This document shows positions 38,676-50,653 of a stretch of 64,000 bases of DNA, one piece after another. Source of the DNA: Rhodopirellula sp. GTDB lineage: Bacteria > Planctomycetota > Planctomycetia > Pirellulales > Pirellulaceae. The notes beneath the pieces are model-generated. The model saw only the letters and a program-made list of their open reading frames with translations. It was not told the origin of the DNA and did no database searches. Location: positions 124,001 through 188,000 of the forward strand of contig NZHC01000076.1 of the NCBI GenBank assembly GCA_002689655.1. Direction: 5' to 3'. How positions within the stretch are numbered: position 1 is the first letter of the stretch; each line of letters opens with the position of its first letter. The translations under genes were made by a program, and so were the position numbers.

Positions 38676-41081
38676 GTGACGTTTCTGAATGCAACCCTAC
38701 TGTTCGGCTTAGCGACGATAACCGTCCCTGTCGTACTGCATTTAATCGCACGTCGAGAACCCCGAAAAGTAGTTTTTCCTTCGATACGTTTTCTGACCAA
38801 ACGCGTCGACTCCAATCGCAGCCGATTACGTGTTCGTCGCTGGTGGCTGCTGGCGTTACGTATTCTCGCTGTGGCGATGCTCGCGATTGCGTTGGCACGA
38901 CCTGCGATTCACCAATCTCTTTCAGTCACGTGGCTCACAATCGGCATCTGTTCGCTTGTAAGCGTCGCATTATTGGTATTGGCAACGATCGCACTTTCGC
39001 GAAGGCAGGCCAAAACCACAACTTATGGACTGGGAGTTGCAGGGATACTGCTGTTAGTCATTACCCTGATTTGGGGAGGCTATACCTATGCCTCGGGCCC
39101 TGCACCGACGATCGACTCGATCGAGCCAGTGGCCATCGCAATCATCTTGGACAACTCGCCCTCGTCGTATTGGAAAACTCCCGATGACGACCGCATCACC
39201 AGAATGAAGGATGTTGCGACTTGGATGGTAACGCGTTTACCGCGCACCAGTCGCGTTGCTATTCTCGATCGCTCCTCGCAAATGGCTTCCTTTTCCATGG
39301 ACACCGCCAATGCGATTTCCAAAATCGAACAGTTGCAACCTGTGGAAACAACCCCATCCCTCGCCTCGCGGCTTGATGCTGCCGCACGACTGGTGCGTGA
39401 AAGTGAAATACCCAATCGCCAAATCCTACTGTTGAGCGACCTGGTAGAGTCAACGTGGAACGACGCTATTGATGACAGCAGCATGTTGAACTTACTGGAT
39501 GCCAGTCCTTCCATTTCATTGACCATTTTTGACACAGGAAACTTTGAAGGATTCAATCGTTCACTTTCTATTCCAAAGCTCTCGGATCGAACGCCACCAC
39601 GTGGCGCACCCATTTCGGTCTCCACAACATTGACATTCGAATCGTTCAGTGACATGAACGCCGATTCAGTCACAGCAGACCTGCAACTTTACCAAGCTGA
39701 TGCCGCCCTACCGGTAATTCGCAATGGAGATGTCGTTCTGCCAAAGCTCGAGAGTGTCGATCGCACGAGCGTGCAGGTTACCAAGGGCGGGTCAAGCGAA
39801 CTGCTACTGACAATACCTGGGCTCGAAACGGGTATACACCACGGACAAATCACATTGGTAGGTGACGATGGAATCTCGATCGATGATCGTCGTTACTTCA
39901 CACTCGAAGTCCTGCCACCATCCAAAGTATTACTTGTCTGTGATGATCCGGATGAATCTCTGATCATCAGTCAAATCATGACTGCATCTGCCGGTTTGTC
40001 AGACGAAGAAAATTCAGAATTTCGAGTAGAACGCATCGGATTTACTGATCTCCCAGCAGTACGGCTGACCGACTTCGAATCCATCCTACTTCTCGATCCG
40101 CCCAAGGATGTTCTTGAGGATGCGAGCATTGCAGACTACGTGACCGACGGCGGTGGTGTATTTGTCGCCTTGGGACCAGCAGTTGCCGGTTCGAATATCG
40201 AATCAAGAATCACTCCCAATTTAGTACGACGCTGGCGAGTGCCTGACCCTGGCACCTTTTTCCAGATGAAAGCAGGTGGCAACCCAATTACTTCAGTGCT
40301 CGCTGAAAACACACCATGGAGCGATTTTCGTGTGCAGCAATACTGGCAGCTCAAAACAACGAAGCAGGACACCGTTCTGATCCAGTATGCAGGTACCGAA
40401 CATGCCGCGATGACGTCCCAAATCGTGCCCGGCGAATCAGGCAGTACTTCAGGCCGTATCCTTGTCCTCAGCACACCACTTCCCGGGCTGTCGAGCACAA
40501 CGCGAAACTGGAATGCACTGTTCGGTACTGATCCTTGGCCAACTTGGTTACTGACCAGACAAAGTATCGAATACCTGACACAGCGTGGAAGTAATGAATC
40601 CATGTTGCTTGTCGGTCAACCCAAAGTAATCGAAACCGACCAAGCCAACCAAAACGGAAACCCGAGTAGGATCTTGGATGCTTCTGGCCTGACACAGAAA
40701 GTCCAGATTTTTCCGCCGGCGAACCAACCTCCTATCCCATTCAATGTCACTCCAGCCAACGAACGGATCACGTTCACAGATACCCCGCGATCTGGCATCT
40801 ATTGGATTCGCGGGCTGGAACCGGGTTCAGGTTTTTCAACAAATTTGCCCGAAAGTTCGCTGTCACTCCAACGAGTCGGTAAGGACCAACTCGATCAAGT
40901 TTTTGGGCCGGAACGATACAATCTCGTCACGAACCGGGCAGGAATTGAGTTTGCTGAAAACGAGGCAACCCAGCGAGTCTCATTGCACTCGCCGGCGATT
41001 CTATTTGCCTTGGCCATTTTCCTGCTGGAACAAATTTTGGGAAATCGCTTCTACCGCCATCGAGCTACACCAGCAGGTTGA
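38676..41081 (+). CDS. BatA-like/vWA-domain membrane protein
   Basis: N-terminal LLFGLATITVPVVLHLIARREPRKVVFPSIRFLTK (BatA N-terminal type), AIILDNSPSSYWK; GTG start; downstream of MoxR-DUF58. Confidence 0.85.
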   Translation: MTFLNATLLFGLATITVPVVLHLIARREPRKVVFPSIRFLTKRVDSNRSRLRVRRWWLLALRILAVAMLAIALARPAIHQSLSVTWLTIGICSLVSVALLVLATIALSRRQAKTTTYGLGVAGILLLVITLIWGGYTYASGPAPTIDSIEPVAIAIILDNSPSSYWKTPDDDRITRMKDVATWMVTRLPRTSRVAILDRSSQMASFSMDTANAISKIEQLQPVETTPSLASRLDAAARLVRESEIPNRQILLLSDLVESTWNDAIDDSSMLNLLDASPSISLTIFDTGNFEGFNRSLSIPKLSDRTPPRGAPISVSTTLTFESFSDMNADSVTADLQLYQADAALPVIRNGDVVLPKLESVDRTSVQVTKGGSSELLLTIPGLETGIHHGQITLVGDDGISIDDRRYFTLEVLPPSKVLLVCDDPDESLIISQIMTASAGLSDEENSEFRVERIGFTDLPAVRLTDFESILLLDPPKDVLEDASIADYVTDGGGVFVALGPAVAGSNIESRITPNLVRRWRVPDPGTFFQMKAGGNPITSVLAENTPWSDFRVQQYWQLKTTKQDTVLIQYAGTEHAAMTSQIVPGESGSTSGRILVLSTPLPGLSSTTRNWNALFGTDPWPTWLLTRQSIEYLTQRGSNESMLLVGQPKVIETDQANQNGNPSRILDASGLTQKVQIFPPANQPPIPFNVTPANERITFTDTPRSGIYWIRGLEPGSGFSTNLPESSLSLQRVGKDQLDQVFGPERYNLVTNRAGIEFAENEATQRVSLHSPAILFALAIFLLEQILGNRFYRHRATPAG

Positions 41082-41542
41082 GCTTTACCGCCATTGTCCA
41101 ACCAACCAGATCGTAGCTCAGGCTAATGAAGTTCGTGGATGAAATGCTTGCAAAACACCACACTGTAGTTCAGGTCCCGAGCCTACCAATAGAAAAAAAA
41201 GGGGCATCGTTGTGCGTCTCTCTGGCACTTGACGTCAATCCACCAGCACAAAACAGACAGCCGGTAGCAGGATTTCGGGCTGCAAGGTGCCAATTCAGGC
41301 AGTATATAGCGGCTAAGTCGGCTTCTCAGTCGCATCTCGAGCCTCTTTTTCCGTTGCCAACAACTCTGACATGCCTGTAAACTGGGCGTGACCGGAATAT
41401 CCGACAAATCGAAGGCCTTTGTGCGATGCGGTAAGCCCGTTTGAAGTAGACCACCTGAGATATCAGCGGTAACTTACGGACCGACAAACCCCTGATCGAA
41501 ACCGAGCCTTGTCCGTCGGCTCATCCAACTTAGCGCTCCTCT

Positions 41543-44500
41543 ATGAATCAACGTCCACTGCTTGAGCGACGTAGCCCATTGGGGATCAGTTATGCGCTGC
41601 TAATTCTGGTTGCTTTTTTCTTTTTGCTGCCATCGGGGTTTCGAGCAGCCAGACTGAGTCTGAATCAGAAAGAGAACGACGTCAAAGACTGGCTTCCCAG
41701 TGACTTTCCTGAAACCGCTGAGTTGGAATGGTTCGCTGATCACTTCGCGGGTGAGAGCTTCGTACTGGCAACATGGCCTGGTTGCGTCAGTGGTGACCAG
41801 CGTTTGAGTTTGCTTGAGCAAAAGCTACTTCACGAAAGTGAAACATTTGATCCTTCAGCTAATTTTCCTCCGGAACTTGCTGACAGTTACCGACGTGCCA
41901 AGGAAGTAGGCAATGAACTCCAATTGTTGTTGGCTGGCGGCGACTTTTACAACTGGGGAGGAGAACAGGAAAAATGGCTCAGTACTCCTACGGGGCAGTG
42001 GTATTACATCACTCCCAAGGGTCATCTTTATAGGTGGGATGAACCCAGCAATGGTCCCGCTGCCCTGGTTCGTGAAATCAAAAAATCACTTGGTAGCTAC
42101 AAACTTGAAGGCACCTTTGTTACCGGCTTCGGTGAATCACCCAGCGAAGAACAATTTCAGAACCCGTTTTACAGTGATCCCTCGATCATTTGCGCGAACC
42201 TTTTTCACTCGGTTCAGACAGGCGACACAATTCTGGGAGAATTGGCGCGCGAAGGTGGGCCGCTTTGGCCCATCGATCTGACTGACGAAAACCGCCGGTC
42301 AACCGTGGCCCGGCGTCGCGCGATGGAACGATTAACCGGCACGCTCTTTGCTCCTGCAATTGCAGACAACTTTAATTGGACAGCTGCAGAGTTTCGCGAT
42401 GCGCTTCCAGAAAACCAACGCGACCAGCTGCCCGAAGATTTCGATGCCCAAATTCCGTTGCATCTCAATGAAATTCTAGCTGACAAGTATCACGCTTCGC
42501 TTGATGAACTGAAGCAAGCACCTCTGAACGACCGCACCAATGCGTGGTATGCGGTTTACGACGCGATGGAAGTCGAACCACCACCAAGACTGACCTGCGT
42601 TCTCATCACTCTGACTGACTTGGCAAAGGACAATCTTGCCTTTGCTTTAGGCCGGGGGATCATGGGCCAACCTCGGGGACGTCTACTGACATTGGCCGCT
42701 GAGTCGGGTGTTCAACCCGCTGCCCCTCCGTCCATGGCGCCACCACCCTTCAATCGTCCATCCGCCGAATCTGTAGACGGTTTACCGCCGCTACGCATCG
42801 GTGGTCCTCCAGTCGATAATACAGCAATTGATGAGGAGGGAACCATCACGCTGGCGAGGCTGGTCGGTTACAGCATCGTGCTGGGGATTGTGCTGTCGTA
42901 CATTTGCTTTGGCAGTATCAAAATCACGGTGATGGTGTTCGTCGTGGGTGGTTGCTCGGCCATGCTCAGCATGGCGATGGTTTGGTGGACGTCCGGCAAG
43001 GTGGATGCGATCCTTCTTAGCATGCCATCGCTGGTCTATGTCCTGGGAATCTCCGGAGCAATTCACGTCGTCAATTATTATCGTGACGAGGTACGGATTC
43101 GCGGCAAAACAGGTGCGCCCGGGCGTGCTCTGCGGCATGCCATTTTGCCTTGTTCGCTGGCATCACTGACAACTGCCATTGGCCTCGCCTCGCTGTTCAC
43201 CAGCAACTTGGCACCAATCAGCAATTTTGGCTTCTATTCAGCGATTGGCGTCCTGATGACGGTCGCTATTTTATTTTCATACCTACCAGCTGCCTTGCAG
43301 GTGTTTGCACCGAAAATTGCAGCCTCGGATGATGACGCCACCAGCCAACAGCCTGCTCCAGAAAGTCGACTGTCGGATTGGTGGGCTGCCGTAGGCCGCT
43401 GGATCACCGGACACCACGCATTTGTCAGCACGGCCTGCCTTTTAGTGCTGGCTGTCTGCTCTCTTGGGCTTCTAAACATCAGAACCTCTGTTCAATTATT
43501 GAAGCTATTCGATCCACAGTCGCGGATCATTCATGACTATGGCTGGCTAGAAGATAACTTCGGCAAATTGGTTCCCATGGAACTGATTGTCCGTGTACCC
43601 CCTGAGATGCAAGCAGAGTATCTAGCAGACGCCAAAAACAACCCTGAGCAGAATGCCGAACAACAAGAAAATCAAACTTCAATCCAAGCACTGACAATAC
43701 TTGAACGGGTCGAGGCCATTTCGCGAATCCGTACCGTCGTCAATCGTACGCTCGGTGAGACTGGTCGTGGAGTGGTTGGTCAAGTCATGAGCGCTGATAC
43801 CGTTCTTCCGCCATTGCCAGCCCCCAGTAACGGCTACAGCCCGGTCCGGGCAAAGTTCAATCGCGAAATCCTGGCAGGTCGAAGTGACTTGCAGGAGAAT
43901 GACTACCTGCGAGTAGAAAACTCTGCAGGAGCTCTCGATAACGAACTGTGGAGAATCAGCCTTCGGGTCGCCGCTTTGTCAGATGTTGATTACGGCCGAT
44001 TCATATCGACACTCAGAGAATCTGTGGAACCCGTTCTGCGGGCCTATGACACACGCGATGAAATCCTTCAACATCTGACCACCGACAAAAACGGTGATCG
44101 AAAAAAACTTGATAACAAATCAAAAGTTCTGGTAATCAGCCCCGACAGACCAAGAACCCTGGAATCAGCTGAATTGATTCTGCCGGACGGTGAAATCAAT
44201 CAAGAAGCTACCTTTGCCGCGACCCTTGCGGAATTGCTAAGTGGTGAACGGATTGAGTCCCCGAAATGGATCGACGTTTCACCTGAAAAAGCAGAGGAAA
44301 TGAGATCCAATCCTAAGTGGGACGCATTCCTGAAACGGTTTGATGCGATTGTTTGGCTAGGAAGCGATGTGTTCGCTTTGGACGACTTCAAATCATCTTC
44401 GAATTTCATTGATGCAACAGTTATCCGTGATAAACAAATTACGCCAAAACTAACGACAGATCGTGTGCCTGATGTGGATGGCAGTGGCCCGATACAAGTG

Positions 44501-45307
44501 ATCTATACGGGTGTGGTTCCTGTTGTTTACAAGGCACAGCGAACGCTGTTAACAAGTCTGACGCACTCCATTGCGATGGCATTTGTACTGATTGCATTGG
44601 TCATGGTCTGGCTACTGAACCCCGGGCGAATGCCTATGGGATGGATGAAGCCGAGTAACATTGCTAATGGAGTGGCAGCCGGTCTGGTTTCGATGATCCC
44701 AAATGTCTTTCCAGTGCTGGTTGTCTTCGGCGTCATGTGCCATCTGAATATCGAAATTGACATCGGGACGATGATGACCGCATCCGTCGCAATGGGCGTG
44801 GCCGTTGACGACACCATTCACTTTCTTTCGTGGTTCCGTGCCCATCTGGACGAAGGAATGAACCGAGCAGAAGCGGTGATACAATCGTATCGCAGGGTTG
44901 GGCCAGCAATGACTCAAACCACCATCGTCGGAGGTCTTGGACTCTTCGTTTTTGCCTTGTCAACCTTCACACCAACCCAGCGGTTCGGCACATTGATGCT
45001 GGTCATGCTTGCAACCGCACTCGCTGGTGACCTGATTCTGTTGCCAGCGTTGTTGGCTGGTCCTGCGGGTCGTTTTTTCAAGCCCCGCGACAGCCGACCG
45101 AATAAGTCTGACCATTCAAATCGTGTCGCGGCCTCACCATCAGCCCAGTTGGAAGAGACGGGGGTTGTGGTTTCTGTTTCCGTAGACGCACCCCCGAGTA
45201 GTGCACCTGCCGCACTCAGTGATGGAACAGAGCAAGAAGATTCTCCGCATCTGCGTCTGCATTTTCCTCGCAAAGATCTTGCTCGCCAAATCAAGCGGAG
45301 CCAATAA
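41543..45307 (+). CDS. RND/MMPL-family transporter, 1254 aa
   Basis: Two TM bundles; IGTMMTASVAMGVAVDDTIHFLSWFR; tandem RND-like halves. Confidence 0.87.
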   Translation: MNQRPLLERRSPLGISYALLILVAFFFLLPSGFRAARLSLNQKENDVKDWLPSDFPETAELEWFADHFAGESFVLATWPGCVSGDQRLSLLEQKLLHESETFDPSANFPPELADSYRRAKEVGNELQLLLAGGDFYNWGGEQEKWLSTPTGQWYYITPKGHLYRWDEPSNGPAALVREIKKSLGSYKLEGTFVTGFGESPSEEQFQNPFYSDPSIICANLFHSVQTGDTILGELAREGGPLWPIDLTDENRRSTVARRRAMERLTGTLFAPAIADNFNWTAAEFRDALPENQRDQLPEDFDAQIPLHLNEILADKYHASLDELKQAPLNDRTNAWYAVYDAMEVEPPPRLTCVLITLTDLAKDNLAFALGRGIMGQPRGRLLTLAAESGVQPAAPPSMAPPPFNRPSAESVDGLPPLRIGGPPVDNTAIDEEGTITLARLVGYSIVLGIVLSYICFGSIKITVMVFVVGGCSAMLSMAMVWWTSGKVDAILLSMPSLVYVLGISGAIHVVNYYRDEVRIRGKTGAPGRALRHAILPCSLASLTTAIGLASLFTSNLAPISNFGFYSAIGVLMTVAILFSYLPAALQVFAPKIAASDDDATSQQPAPESRLSDWWAAVGRWITGHHAFVSTACLLVLAVCSLGLLNIRTSVQLLKLFDPQSRIIHDYGWLEDNFGKLVPMELIVRVPPEMQAEYLADAKNNPEQNAEQQENQTSIQALTILERVEAISRIRTVVNRTLGETGRGVVGQVMSADTVLPPLPAPSNGYSPVRAKFNREILAGRSDLQENDYLRVENSAGALDNELWRISLRVAALSDVDYGRFISTLRESVEPVLRAYDTRDEILQHLTTDKNGDRKKLDNKSKVLVISPDRPRTLESAELILPDGEINQEATFAATLAELLSGERIESPKWIDVSPEKAEEMRSNPKWDAFLKRFDAIVWLGSDVFALDDFKSSSNFIDATVIRDKQITPKLTTDRVPDVDGSGPIQVIYTGVVPVVYKAQRTLLTSLTHSIAMAFVLIALVMVWLLNPGRMPMGWMKPSNIANGVAAGLVSMIPNVFPVLVVFGVMCHLNIEIDIGTMMTASVAMGVAVDDTIHFLSWFRAHLDEGMNRAEAVIQSYRRVGPAMTQTTIVGGLGLFVFALSTFTPTQRFGTLMLVMLATALAGDLILLPALLAGPAGRFFKPRDSRPNKSDHSNRVAASPSAQLEETGVVVSVSVDAPPSSAPAALSDGTEQEDSPHLRLHFPRKDLARQIKRSQ

Positions 45308-45312
45308 AAAAA

Positions 45313-45348
45313 CGTCTCTGGATTCGGCACAAGCCAAGTCCAGAGACG
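45313..45348. terminator. Bidirectional terminator between convergent genes
   Basis: CGTCTCTGGATTCGGC-acaa-GCCAAGTCCAGAGACG stem with flanking A-tract and T-tract. Confidence 0.85.
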
Positions 45349-45373
45349 CTATCTTTTCAAGCTGCTAAATCAA

Positions 45374-46684
45374 TCAAGCTTGGAAGGGGTCGTACTCACC
45401 GGGCACTGGCACAGGATACAATCCGTTCTCACCTGGCAATACAGGTGGCGGAGTATCCAAGGTGTAGTTGTCGATACCTGGTGCCAATTCGCGACCACGT
45501 GCCAACAAGTCATCCCATTTCAGAACCTTGCCGCTGTAGCAGGCTTCACGACCAAGAATCGCCGTGAATGTGGACTTGGCACCATATTCACCTTCGTTAT
45601 AGATCTCCCCACGCATCAGTGCTTCGATGAGATCATGCTGTTCTTGCTGATGGCCATTTGGGCTGTTCCCAGTGAACTTCCAACTGGTCTCACCGGAGAT
45701 TGAGCCAGACGGATCAGCAGTACCTTTGGTACCGTGAACTGCCTCGCCAACCTTGTTCCAAGCGCCACGCAGATGCCGCCCTTGGCTGAACATTTTGGTT
45801 CCATCAGAGAACGTATACTCACAGAAAGTATGATCGAAAATCTGTGACTTCGACGCATCACCGTCCATTCGCATCTCGCGACCACCCATGCCATTGCACT
45901 CAACAGGGTATTCGCCCTTGACCCAGCAACCTACGTCCAGATTGTGGATATGCTGCTCGCAGATTTGGTCTCCTGACAGCCAGTTGAAGTGATACCAGTT
46001 ATTGGTTTGAAACTGCATCTCGCTCATTTCTGGAGTCCGGTTGCGATACCAGATTCCACCACCATTCCAGTAAACTCGTTGGGCGATGACATCACCAATG
46101 GCGCCGTCATGAATACGATCAATCGTTTCCATGTAACGAGGCTCATGTCGGCGTTGAAGACCAATACCCACCATCAACTTTTTCTTCTTGGACTCTTCCA
46201 CAGCATCCAAGACGCGGCGAACGCCCACGGCATCTGCAGCAACAGGCTTTTCCATGAAAACATGGCGCCCCTTACTGACTGCATACTCGAACTGCTGAGG
46301 CTTGTAACCTGGAGGTGTCGCGATGATGACCAAGTCACAATCAGTATCGATTGCTTTCTTGTACCCATCCAACCCGCCAAAAATGCGCTCATCAGGCACA
46401 TCGACCTTGTCTTTGTTATCACCTTTGCCAAGTCGCTTGAGGGCGCTTTTTGCTTTTTCCTCGAATGGATCTGCTGCTGCAACCAGCTTGACATTTCCTT
46501 TGGTATTCATGATTTGAGCAGCAGCACCGCTGCCACGGCCACCACAACCAATCAGTACGAAGCGAATCGTATCGCTACCAGCAGCATGGGCAGTTTTGGC
46601 AATGGTACTGGTCAATGCTGCACCGGCTGCTGCAGCCGTTGAAGTCTTAAGAAAGGTTCGACGGTCAGAATCGTTTTGCGTCAT
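45374..46684 (-). CDS. Gfo/Idh/MocA-family oxidoreductase with Tat-like signal
   Basis: DRRTFLKTSTAAAAGAAL; IRFVLIGCGGRGSGAA Rossmann; GRHVFMEKPVAADAVG. Confidence 0.92.
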   Translation of the reverse strand: MTQNDSDRRTFLKTSTAAAAGAALTSTIAKTAHAAGSDTIRFVLIGCGGRGSGAAAQIMNTKGNVKLVAAADPFEEKAKSALKRLGKGDNKDKVDVPDERIFGGLDGYKKAIDTDCDLVIIATPPGYKPQQFEYAVSKGRHVFMEKPVAADAVGVRRVLDAVEESKKKKLMVGIGLQRRHEPRYMETIDRIHDGAIGDVIAQRVYWNGGGIWYRNRTPEMSEMQFQTNNWYHFNWLSGDQICEQHIHNLDVGCWVKGEYPVECNGMGGREMRMDGDASKSQIFDHTFCEYTFSDGTKMFSQGRHLRGAWNKVGEAVHGTKGTADPSGSISGETSWKFTGNSPNGHQQEQHDLIEALMRGEIYNEGEYGAKSTFTAILGREACYSGKVLKWDDLLARGRELAPGIDNYTLDTPPPVLPGENGLYPVPVPGEYDPFQA

Positions 46685-46857
46685 TTATGTCCTCGAATAG
46701 GTAGGTTAAAGACAGAGGGATGGAAGGGGAAATCAGTTTGCGGTACCCAAATTGTAGACAGGAAGCGTCAAAAATTGGGCCAACGCGGCTCTGTTTTCGG
46801 CAAATAGCCATGGATGTTACCGGTATACAGACTGTTAAAAAACACCCCGACACGGAA

Positions 46858-48024
46858 TCACAGAGACAAAATTGTAGTGCAAATGTGCTGCATCCTCGGC
46901 AAATGGAAGGGTCCTTTCCATAAGTTTCCTTTCAGTGTGGAAGTCACGCGTCCAGTCCGATCCAGATAACCAAACCACTCACCGTGGTCGGAATCAGGAA
47001 AATGCTGATAAGCCCATTGATGTACTTTTTGGTGCCAATCGGCATATTTCTGCCTTCCTGTCAGCTGAAATGCCAACAGTGTGGCGATGATCGCCTCGCA
47101 TTGAGGCCACCAAAATTTCATATCGTGCCAATACTCTTGAACCGGGTAGCCATGAACATCAGTGAAATACAGAATTCCGCCGTACTCTGAATCCCAACCT
47201 CGCTGCCACATCCAATCCAACATCTGGCAACCACTCTCAATCAAGGCAGAATCATTTCGATGTGCCCCCTCCCACATCAGAAACCAGGCGCCTTCAATCG
47301 CATGCCCGGGATTGAGAGTCCGTCCATCAAAGTGGTCAATCAGTTCACCCTTCATGCCAACCGTTTCCATGACACAATTCAGCTCAGGCTTATGATGAAA
47401 CCGCTGAATCGTTTCTATGCTCCTGTCGATCCATAAGTTGGCATCCGCAAAGCAAATGGATTCCCGCAATTCCTGAGCAGTAGCGATGGTGATCATCGGA
47501 AAACCGATGGATCGCATCTGCCTATGATCCGTGAATTTGGGGGGTGTATCAATTGGTTCAAGATTGTGCTGAACGAAACTATGAAAGGCCTTGACCGCAT
47601 GCTCTGCGTAATGCTTTTCTCCGGTAGCCTTGGCCAGCTCACCAAACGCGATTGCCGCGAAGCTCTCACTGAAGGCATACCGACGTTTACGTATTGGCTT
47701 GCCATCTCGGGTGACATGAAACCACATACGGCCATCACTGGCATCAAAACAGTGCTGCAATAGAAAATCGGCTCCATGGCGTGCCAAGTCTAACCATACA
47801 TCACGGGCTTCCACGTTGTTATACAGTTCACCAAGAAGCCACGTGAATCTACCTTGCTGCCAAACACCTTTATCGGTGTCGACTACTTTCCCTGTTTGGT
47901 CAACCGCCATCATGAATCCACCATGTTGGTGATCCACGCAGTGCTTTTCCCAGAACGGCATGGTGTCTTCCATCAAACCGTTGCGATAAATCGCTGCCAG
48001 TTCTTGTGAATTCAAGTGGCTCAT
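46858..48024 (-). CDS. AGE-family (N-acylglucosamine 2-epimerase-like) epimerase
   Basis: [64 protein letters not shown] motifs. Confidence 0.9.
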   Translation of the reverse strand: MSHLNSQELAAIYRNGLMEDTMPFWEKHCVDHQHGGFMMAVDQTGKVVDTDKGVWQQGRFTWLLGELYNNVEARDVWLDLARHGADFLLQHCFDASDGRMWFHVTRDGKPIRKRRYAFSESFAAIAFGELAKATGEKHYAEHAVKAFHSFVQHNLEPIDTPPKFTDHRQMRSIGFPMITIATAQELRESICFADANLWIDRSIETIQRFHHKPELNCVMETVGMKGELIDHFDGRTLNPGHAIEGAWFLMWEGAHRNDSALIESGCQMLDWMWQRGWDSEYGGILYFTDVHGYPVQEYWHDMKFWWPQCEAIIATLLAFQLTGRQKYADWHQKVHQWAYQHFPDSDHGEWFGYLDRTGRVTSTLKGNLWKGPFHLPRMQHICTTILSL

Positions 48025-50651
48025 GCTGATGAACGACTCACCGCATCAGATGTTTTCTTACCATTCATCGTATAAATGGTCAGGCCTGCCAATTCATCCT
48101 CGTTGCGGGCTGGACCCAGCAAACTCACCACATAGCCGACGACAAAACAGACCCCGATACCAATGGCCGTGTAAAGGTAGCCGTTGATTGGAGTTTCTTT
48201 CCAAACCCAATACATCGTCAAAGCACCAACGATCGCTCCCGTCAACGCTCCCATGCCGTTGGCCCGCCTCGTCATCGCGCCCAGAACAAAAAGTCCCCCC
48301 AGCACGCCCATGAAAAGCCCGATGATTTTGAGGAACTCGTCAAACAATGACTTGATATCAGGATTCACAAACAACAATCCAATCAACGTGCCCAAGACAC
48401 CAATCACAAGTGTCAAGATTCTGGCCGATCGCAGGTAACCAAGATCGGTACGACAGACGTCGAGCGGCCGAAGAAAATCAGTGACAAGCGTCGTCGCCGT
48501 AGAATTCATACTGGTCGACACAGTTGATTGCGCCGCAGCGAAGATTCCCGCCACAATCAACCCCGCGAGACCAATCGGCATTTCATGTGCGATGAACAAC
48601 GGGAATATCTGATCCGTCGTGATGGTTGGATCAAGTTTTTGCGGATTCGATTGGTAGAAGGCATGCAAAGCTGTTCCGAGGCCGAAGAACAGAAAAGTCG
48701 CAACAATTGCCAAGCCAGCATTCAGCCAAATGGATCTTGCTGCCAAGTGACGATTTTTGGTCGTCATGTAGCGTTGCACGACCGCCTGATCAGCTGTGTA
48801 GGAAGAGACATTCTGTGCGACACCACCCACCACAATCACCCACAAAGCGATCTGCGCGCTAGTCGCATCCAGATTCAGATTGGTTATTTTAAATTTCTCC
48901 GAAGCCTCAGAATGATCAATGAAGCCCTGCCAACCACCGTCAATTCCTGAAAACAGAACAAACAATGCGATCAATGCTCCACCAAGTAATATGACTGTCT
49001 GAACGGTATCCGTCCAAATCACTGCCTCAATACCACCCATCGTGCAATACAGGATGCTCATGAACCCCATCAACAACACCGACTGCGTCGGTGTCAGCGG
49101 GGTAGCAACCGCCAATGCCATTCCAGTCAACGACATAACGACTGCCATTCGGAATACATGAAATAAAGTGAAGCTCGCGCTGCCAAATAAGCGTGTACCG
49201 CGATTGAAACGCTTCTCCAGGTATTCGTAAGCACTAGTCGCATCGATGCCACGATAAAAAGGCAAAGCCACATACACCGCAATTAAGGCAACGAGCGGAA
49301 TCATGAAATTTCCGACCGAATACACCCAGTCCTGAGCATACGATTTCGAAGGCACACCAGTGTAAGTCAGGGAACTAAGCATCGTGGCAAAAATACTGCA
49401 TCCCGCAGCCCACCAGGCAACACTCTTTCCCCCTCGAAAGAAATCATCTGTATTTTTTGTACGACGAGCAAAGTGAAAACCAATTGCCACCATTCCAAGC
49501 AAATACCCAATCAACACCACGTTATTGATGAATCCAAATTGATCTGCCTTCGGATTCACTGTCACCTTCCATACGTTTGGAGTCCGAACACGTGGCCTTA
49601 TTTCACCACTGGGTATGACAATGGCGTTATCCCATTCGACGGCAATGGTGGTCACCTGATTCTGAGGTGTTTTTCCTGCAGACACCCAGGTGTCCGTGAT
49701 CGTGTGGTATGCCCAAGCCTCCTGAGGAAAACCTGGATGATCATCACGCAGTTCATCAGCCTTAAAAAAGTTTGATTCATCTGCACCTCCCAGGATCAAC
49801 AGATGACTCTGACCCCAACCAATTCCGGTACCAGCCATCACACATGTGGGCACATCGGCTCGTGGACGCCATGCCTTGGAACTGGGTTTGTACTGCCACA
49901 CATCAGTGAGGAATTGGACGCCTTCTCCGTTCTGTCGTCGACCGCTGATAACATAGAGCGATTCCTCATAACCATCATGCTGGGCCAGTGTCAGATTAAA
50001 AGCGCGCGTCGGGCCTGGAAATTCAGCTTCCTTCTTCCAAGTAAACGCCCCTGAATTGGCACGTTTAGAAAGATCGAGTGACCACATCTGACTCGTTGCT
50101 GTATCGAGCGATAATCCGGACTGCCCGCAAGCGATGTATACCACCCCGTTATCCAAATCACCCAGCAAAGCTGCGGCACCAAAAGCACAAGGGTTAGGAA
50201 GAGAAGGGTAGTCGATGATCGTTACGTCACCAGTCCCTGCATCCACTTGCAACAAGAACACATCACTGAATGTGTTATCGCTATCGTTCCCTCCAATGCA
50301 CAAAACTCCTGCTTTGGTGGAAACTGCAGCACCATAGGCGAGTGGTCTCGGCAACTGCCCGGATTTCTGCCACGTGTATTTCCCATTTCTCTTGCGAAGG
50401 ACATGGATTTCGTCATGCCAAACTTTTCCACTCTCCCAAACTGGTCGCGGAAAGTTGGCTCCACCAGCCACGACAATCGCATCACCGTGCACGCCCACAA
50501 ATGGCCCTGCCACGCCAATCGAATCTGGCAATGGCGGTATCTCATCGCTCCATGTCAATAAATTCTCTTCGGCACCTTGACCACGCACCGGAACACTCGC
50601 GAACAAAACGCTTATTAACCACAAACCGAAACAGCAAACCAATACACGCAT
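48021..50651 (-). CDS. Kelch (NanM-type) propeller fused to sodium:solute symporter (SSS)
   Basis: N-terminal signal plus kelch repeats ([15 protein letters not shown]...[18 protein letters not shown]), then a 13-14-TM SSS domain ([39 protein letters not shown]); stop/start overlap with the AGE gene. Confidence 0.92.
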   Translation of the reverse strand: MRVLVCCFGLWLISVLFASVPVRGQGAEENLLTWSDEIPPLPDSIGVAGPFVGVHGDAIVVAGGANFPRPVWESGKVWHDEIHVLRKRNGKYTWQKSGQLPRPLAYGAAVSTKAGVLCIGGNDSDNTFSDVFLLQVDAGTGDVTIIDYPSLPNPCAFGAAALLGDLDNGVVYIACGQSGLSLDTATSQMWSLDLSKRANSGAFTWKKEAEFPGPTRAFNLTLAQHDGYEESLYVISGRRQNGEGVQFLTDVWQYKPSSKAWRPRADVPTCVMAGTGIGWGQSHLLILGGADESNFFKADELRDDHPGFPQEAWAYHTITDTWVSAGKTPQNQVTTIAVEWDNAIVIPSGEIRPRVRTPNVWKVTVNPKADQFGFINNVVLIGYLLGMVAIGFHFARRTKNTDDFFRGGKSVAWWAAGCSIFATMLSSLTYTGVPSKSYAQDWVYSVGNFMIPLVALIAVYVALPFYRGIDATSAYEYLEKRFNRGTRLFGSASFTLFHVFRMAVVMSLTGMALAVATPLTPTQSVLLMGFMSILYCTMGGIEAVIWTDTVQTVILLGGALIALFVLFSGIDGGWQGFIDHSEASEKFKITNLNLDATSAQIALWVIVVGGVAQNVSSYTADQAVVQRYMTTKNRHLAARSIWLNAGLAIVATFLFFGLGTALHAFYQSNPQKLDPTITTDQIFPLFIAHEMPIGLAGLIVAGIFAAAQSTVSTSMNSTATTLVTDFLRPLDVCRTDLGYLRSARILTLVIGVLGTLIGLLFVNPDIKSLFDEFLKIIGLFMGVLGGLFVLGAMTRRANGMGALTGAIVGALTMYWVWKETPINGYLYTAIGIGVCFVVGYVVSLLGPARNEDELAGLTIYTMNGKKTSDAVSRSSA

Positions 50652-50653
50652 GC

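Noticed and set aside
45989-46642. 217-aa ORF antisense to the Gfo/Idh/MocA gene
   Set aside because: Fully covered by a clear oxidoreductase on the other strand; no motif support.
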